Of a stretch of 64,000 nt of DNA, positions 61,475 through 64,000 are shown one piece after another. Each line of letters begins with the position of its first letter. Position 1 is the stretch's first letter. This stretch comes from JAAFIW01 sp031414805 (lineage in GTDB: Bacteria > Pseudomonadota > Gammaproteobacteria > Burkholderiales > Burkholderiaceae_C). The DNA is taken from contig JANOQJ010000008.1 of assembly GCA_031414805.1 (NCBI GenBank), positions 49,188-113,187 of the forward strand, in the 5' to 3' direction. Position numbers and translations under genes: made by a program. The notes beneath the pieces are model-generated. The model was given only the letters and a program-made list of their open reading frames with translations. It did no database searches and was not told the DNA's origin.

Positions 61475-62893
61475 TCAGTTCGCTGCCGGCATGGGCTCGG
61501 TCCAGCCGCCGCCGAGCACCTTGTAAAGCGTGACCTGGTTCTGCAGCTGCGAGACCTTCACCTGCACCGTCGCCAACTGCGCGACGAACAAGGTGCGCTG
61601 CGCGTCGAGCACATCGAGGTAGCTCGAGATGCCGCTGCGGTAGCGCAGGTCCGACAGATCGAAGCGGGTTTGCTCGGCCGCGGCCTGCGCCCGCTGGGCC
61701 TGCAACTGCTCGGTCAGCGTGGCCTGCCCGGCCAGCGTGTCGGCGACTTCGCGAAACGCCGTCTGCACCGTCTTGTCGTACTGGGCGAGGCTGATCTCGC
61801 GCTGCGCGGTGACGATGTCGAGGTTGGCCTGGATCAAGCCGCCGTCGAAGATCGGCAGCACGATCTGCGGCGTGAACGACCAGGCGAGCCCGCCCGACTT
61901 GAACAGGTCGGTCAGGCTGCCGCTGGCCAAGCCGGCGCTGCCCGTGAGCGTGATGCGCGGGAAGAACGCCGCCCGCGCCGCGCCGATGTTGGCGTTGGCG
62001 GCGCGCAGCAGTTGCTCCTGCTGGCGGATGTCGGGCCGGCTTGCGAGCAGGTCCGAAGGCAGCCCCACCGGCAGCTCGGGGCCGATCGACATCCCGACCA
62101 GCGTCGAGCCGGCCGGCATCTCGAGCGTCACCGGGCGGCCGATCAGCAACACCAGTGCGTTCTCACTTTGCATCCGCTGGCGCTTCAAAATCTGCAGCGC
62201 CACCTGCGCCCCTTCGACCAGCGACTGCTGCTGCGCCACGTCGAGCGTGGAAGCGACGCCGTTGTCGAACCTCAGCTTCGTCAGCTTCAGCGACTCCTCG
62301 CGGGTGGCCAGCGTCTGCCCCGTCAAAGCGAGTTGTTCGACGGCGCCGAGCAGCTCAAGGTAGGCATTCGCGACCGTGGCCACGAGCACGATCTGGGTCG
62401 TCTTGCGGGCCTCGTCGGTGGCGAGGTACTGGCCGAGCGCGGCATCGCTCAGGTTCTTGACCCGGCCGAAGAAGTCGAGCTCGAACTGCGGTACGTTGAG
62501 GCCGGCGAGATACGACGACGTGATGCCGCCGTTCGCATTCGTTTCGCGGTTGCCGATTGCGGTCGCGTTCAGGCCGGGCACTTGCGCCGAGCGGCCGATC
62601 TGTTGCTGCGCGCGGGCGACCTCGATATTGAGCACGGCGACTCGCAGGTCGCGGTTGAAGCGCAGCGCGAGCTCGATCAACTCCTTCAGCCGCGGGTCGC
62701 TGAAGTATTGCTGCCAGGCCAGATCGGGCGCCGCCTTCGCGCTCGCACCGGTGCCGGCCGGCGCGCCGGTGTCGGGATAGCGCTCGGCCACCGGCAGCGG
62801 CGGTTGCTCGTAGGGGGGCGCGAGCGAGGTGCAGCCGGCCAGCAGCAGCGCCGCGACGAGGCCGAGACCGCGAGGCAGGCGAGCCGCGCTCAC
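61475..62893 (-). CDS. outer-membrane factor of an RND efflux system (NodT family)
   Basis: The 472-residue lipoprotein has the lipobox LLAGCTS and the TolC-like duplicated helical repeat (LKELIELALRFNRDLRVAVL, DTLAGQATLTEQLQAQRAQA). It docks on an RND pump; the pump gene overlaps its start by four bases. Confidence 0.9.
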   Translation of the reverse strand: MSAARLPRGLGLVAALLLAGCTSLAPPYEQPPLPVAERYPDTGAPAGTGASAKAAPDLAWQQYFSDPRLKELIELALRFNRDLRVAVLNIEVARAQQQIGRSAQVPGLNATAIGNRETNANGGITSSYLAGLNVPQFELDFFGRVKNLSDAALGQYLATDEARKTTQIVLVATVANAYLELLGAVEQLALTGQTLATREESLKLTKLRFDNGVASTLDVAQQQSLVEGAQVALQILKRQRMQSENALVLLIGRPVTLEMPAGSTLVGMSIGPELPVGLPSDLLASRPDIRQQEQLLRAANANIGAARAAFFPRITLTGSAGLASGSLTDLFKSGGLAWSFTPQIVLPIFDGGLIQANLDIVTAQREISLAQYDKTVQTAFREVADTLAGQATLTEQLQAQRAQAAAEQTRFDLSDLRYRSGISSYLDVLDAQRTLFVAQLATVQVKVSQLQNQVTLYKVLGGGWTEPMPAAN

Positions 62894-64000
62894 GACTGCC
62901 CCTCCGAACCCGCGGCAGGGGCCACCGGCGCCGCCCGGCTCAGTTCGTGCCGGTAGAGCTTGCGCTGACGCTCGCTGCCCTTGGCGATGCGGCGCACGAC
63001 GACGTAGAACACCGGGATGAAAAAGACGCCGAGCAGGGTCGCCGTGACCATGCCGCCGATCACGCCGGTGCCGATGGCGCGCTGGCTCGCCGAGCCGGCG
63101 CCGGTGGCGATCGCCAGCGGCACCGTGCCCAGGATGAACGCGAGCGAGGTCATCACGATCGGCCGGAACCGCAGGTGCGCGGCTTCGAGTGCGGCCTCGA
63201 TCGCCGTTCTGCCTTGCGCCTGCAAATCCTTCGCGAACTCGATGATCAGGATCGCGTTCTTCGCCGACAGGCCGATGATCGTGATCAGCCCGACCTGGAA
63301 GTACACGTCATTCGCCAGGCCGCGCCCCATCGTCGCCAGCACCACGCCGAGCAGCCCGAGCGGCACGACGAGGAGCACCGACACCGGAATCGACCAGCTC
63401 TCGTACAGCGCGGCCAGGCACAGGAACACGGCCAGGATCGCGAAGCCGTAGAGCAGGTAAGCCTGCTTGCCGGCGATGCGCTCCTCGCGCGACTGGCCGG
63501 TCCATTCGTAGGCGAAGCCAGCCGGCAACTGGGCTGCGAGGCGCTCCATCTCGATCATCGCCTGGCCGGTGCTCTGGCCGGGCGCGGCGTCGCCCGAGAT
63601 GCGCATCGTCGGGTAGCCGTTGTAGCGCACCGTCTGCACCGGGCCAGTGATCCAGCGCGTGCTTGCGAACGACGAAAACGGCACCGCCTGGCCCTTGTTG
63701 TTCAGCGCATTGATCGCGAGCAGGTCTTCGGGTTGCATCCGCGCCGGCGCGTCGGCCTGCACGATCACGCGCTGCAAGCGGCCGGCGTTGAGGAAGTCGT
63801 TCACGTAGGCCGAGCCGAACGCCGACGACAGCGCCGCGTTGATGGCGTCGAAGCCGACACCGAGCGCGCTCGCCTTGTCACGATCGACGTCGAGCTTGAT
63901 CTGCGGTGCGTCGTCGAGGCCATCGGGGCGCACCCCGGCCAGGATCTTGCTTTTTCCGGCCAGGCCGAGCAGTTGGTTGCGCGCCGCGACCAGCGCGTCG
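62890..64000 (-). CDS. RND multidrug efflux transporter, AcrB type, C-terminal part (N-terminus outside window)
   Basis: The frame stays open to the right edge, so only about the last 370 residues are visible. Marks of the hydrophobe/amphiphile efflux family include ANDVYFQVGLITIIGLSAKN, RFRPIVMTSLAFILGTVPLA, and the C-terminal GTGVIGGMVTATLLGVFFIP. The periplasmic segment at the edge (VDRDKASALGVGFDAINAAL) is the pore-domain region. Exports hydrophobic drugs with the NodT-like partner; the adaptor protein should lie beyond the window. Confidence 0.93.
   Translation of the reverse strand, partial: DALVAARNQLLGLAGKSKILAGVRPDGLDDAPQIKLDVDRDKASALGVGFDAINAALSSAFGSAYVNDFLNAGRLQRVIVQADAPARMQPEDLLAINALNNKGQAVPFSSFASTRWITGPVQTVRYNGYPTMRISGDAAPGQSTGQAMIEMERLAAQLPAGFAYEWTGQSREERIAGKQAYLLYGFAILAVFLCLAALYESWSIPVSVLLVVPLGLLGVVLATMGRGLANDVYFQVGLITIIGLSAKNAILIIEFAKDLQAQGRTAIEAALEAAHLRFRPIVMTSLAFILGTVPLAIATGAGSASQRAIGTGVIGGMVTATLLGVFFIPVFYVVVRRIAKGSERQRKLYRHELSRAAPVAPAAGSEGQS

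Noticed and set aside
61304..62956. 550-codon plus-strand frame
   Set aside because: Shadow of the NodT-type gene; the product is Arg/Ala-rich without any recognisable motif.

Overview
The window looks like chromosomal DNA of a betaproteobacterium, order Burkholderiales, most likely Comamonadaceae (Rhodoferax/Polaromonas-like). This rests on the gene families and their order (nadE-glnB, tmk-holB-PilZ-tatD-ankyrin, DUF58-TgpA) and on dispersed palindromic repeats of a style familiar from that family. No rRNA, tRNA, CRISPR array, intact insertion sequence or integrase was found. All names come from reading motifs, not from database searches.

Layout. (1) 1-6.6 kb: a defence-type island with the C-terminal end of an MmeI-like DNA methyltransferase, an ABC/OLD-like ATPase overlapping a small PD-(D/E)XK-like protein, a decayed winged-helix gene, an SF2 helicase and a GIY-YIG nuclease-like protein. 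(2) 6.6-11.8 kb: a secreted small protein, an OmpR-type response regulator and its kinase, then a PEBP-YHYH lipoprotein and a small exported protein. The two transcription units share an ATGAC-N6-GTCAT operator at identical spacing from a -10-like hexamer. (3) 11.8-17 kb: a membrane protein, def, a GNAT-like gene, nadE and glnB. (4) 16.8-18.6 kb: three toxin-antitoxin loci or remnants. (5) 18.6-25.2 kb: a four-gene minus-strand operon SWIM - DUF5691 - MoxR ATPase - DUF5682. (6) 25-41 kb: AlkB-like hydroxylase, TPR glycosyltransferase, MltB, TgpA/DUF58, FAD oxidoreductase, a LuxR regulator/hybrid kinase pair, a lipoprotein with a (CCTGTG)17 tract, patatin, and a TetR-controlled membrane pair. 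(7) 41.4-43.1 kb: Phd-VapC and MazEF around a truncated VOC gene. (8) 43-55.8 kb: iron alcohol dehydrogenase, exported hydratase-like protein, alpha/beta hydrolase, thioesterase-GNAT fusion, O-antigen ligase, YgfZ, MltG, Tmk, HolB, PilZ, TatD, ankyrin. (9) 55.9-64 kb: PqiA-PqiA-PqiB-PqiC lipid transport genes, a triheme cytochrome c, and a NodT-type outer-membrane factor with the end of an RND pump.

The most striking feature is a roughly 50-bp palindromic element present at least 16 times between 12.6 and 54.3 kb. Eight copies lie inside open reading frames without breaking them. In four of those eight, the frame used would contain a stop codon in the consensus element, and each copy carries a substitution that removes it. 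One copy encodes most of the MltB signal peptide. The element is absent from the first 12.6 kb and from the last 9.7 kb. The last 9 kb also differ in codon style (more CTC and GTC), so that end may be a separate genomic block or an assembly junction.
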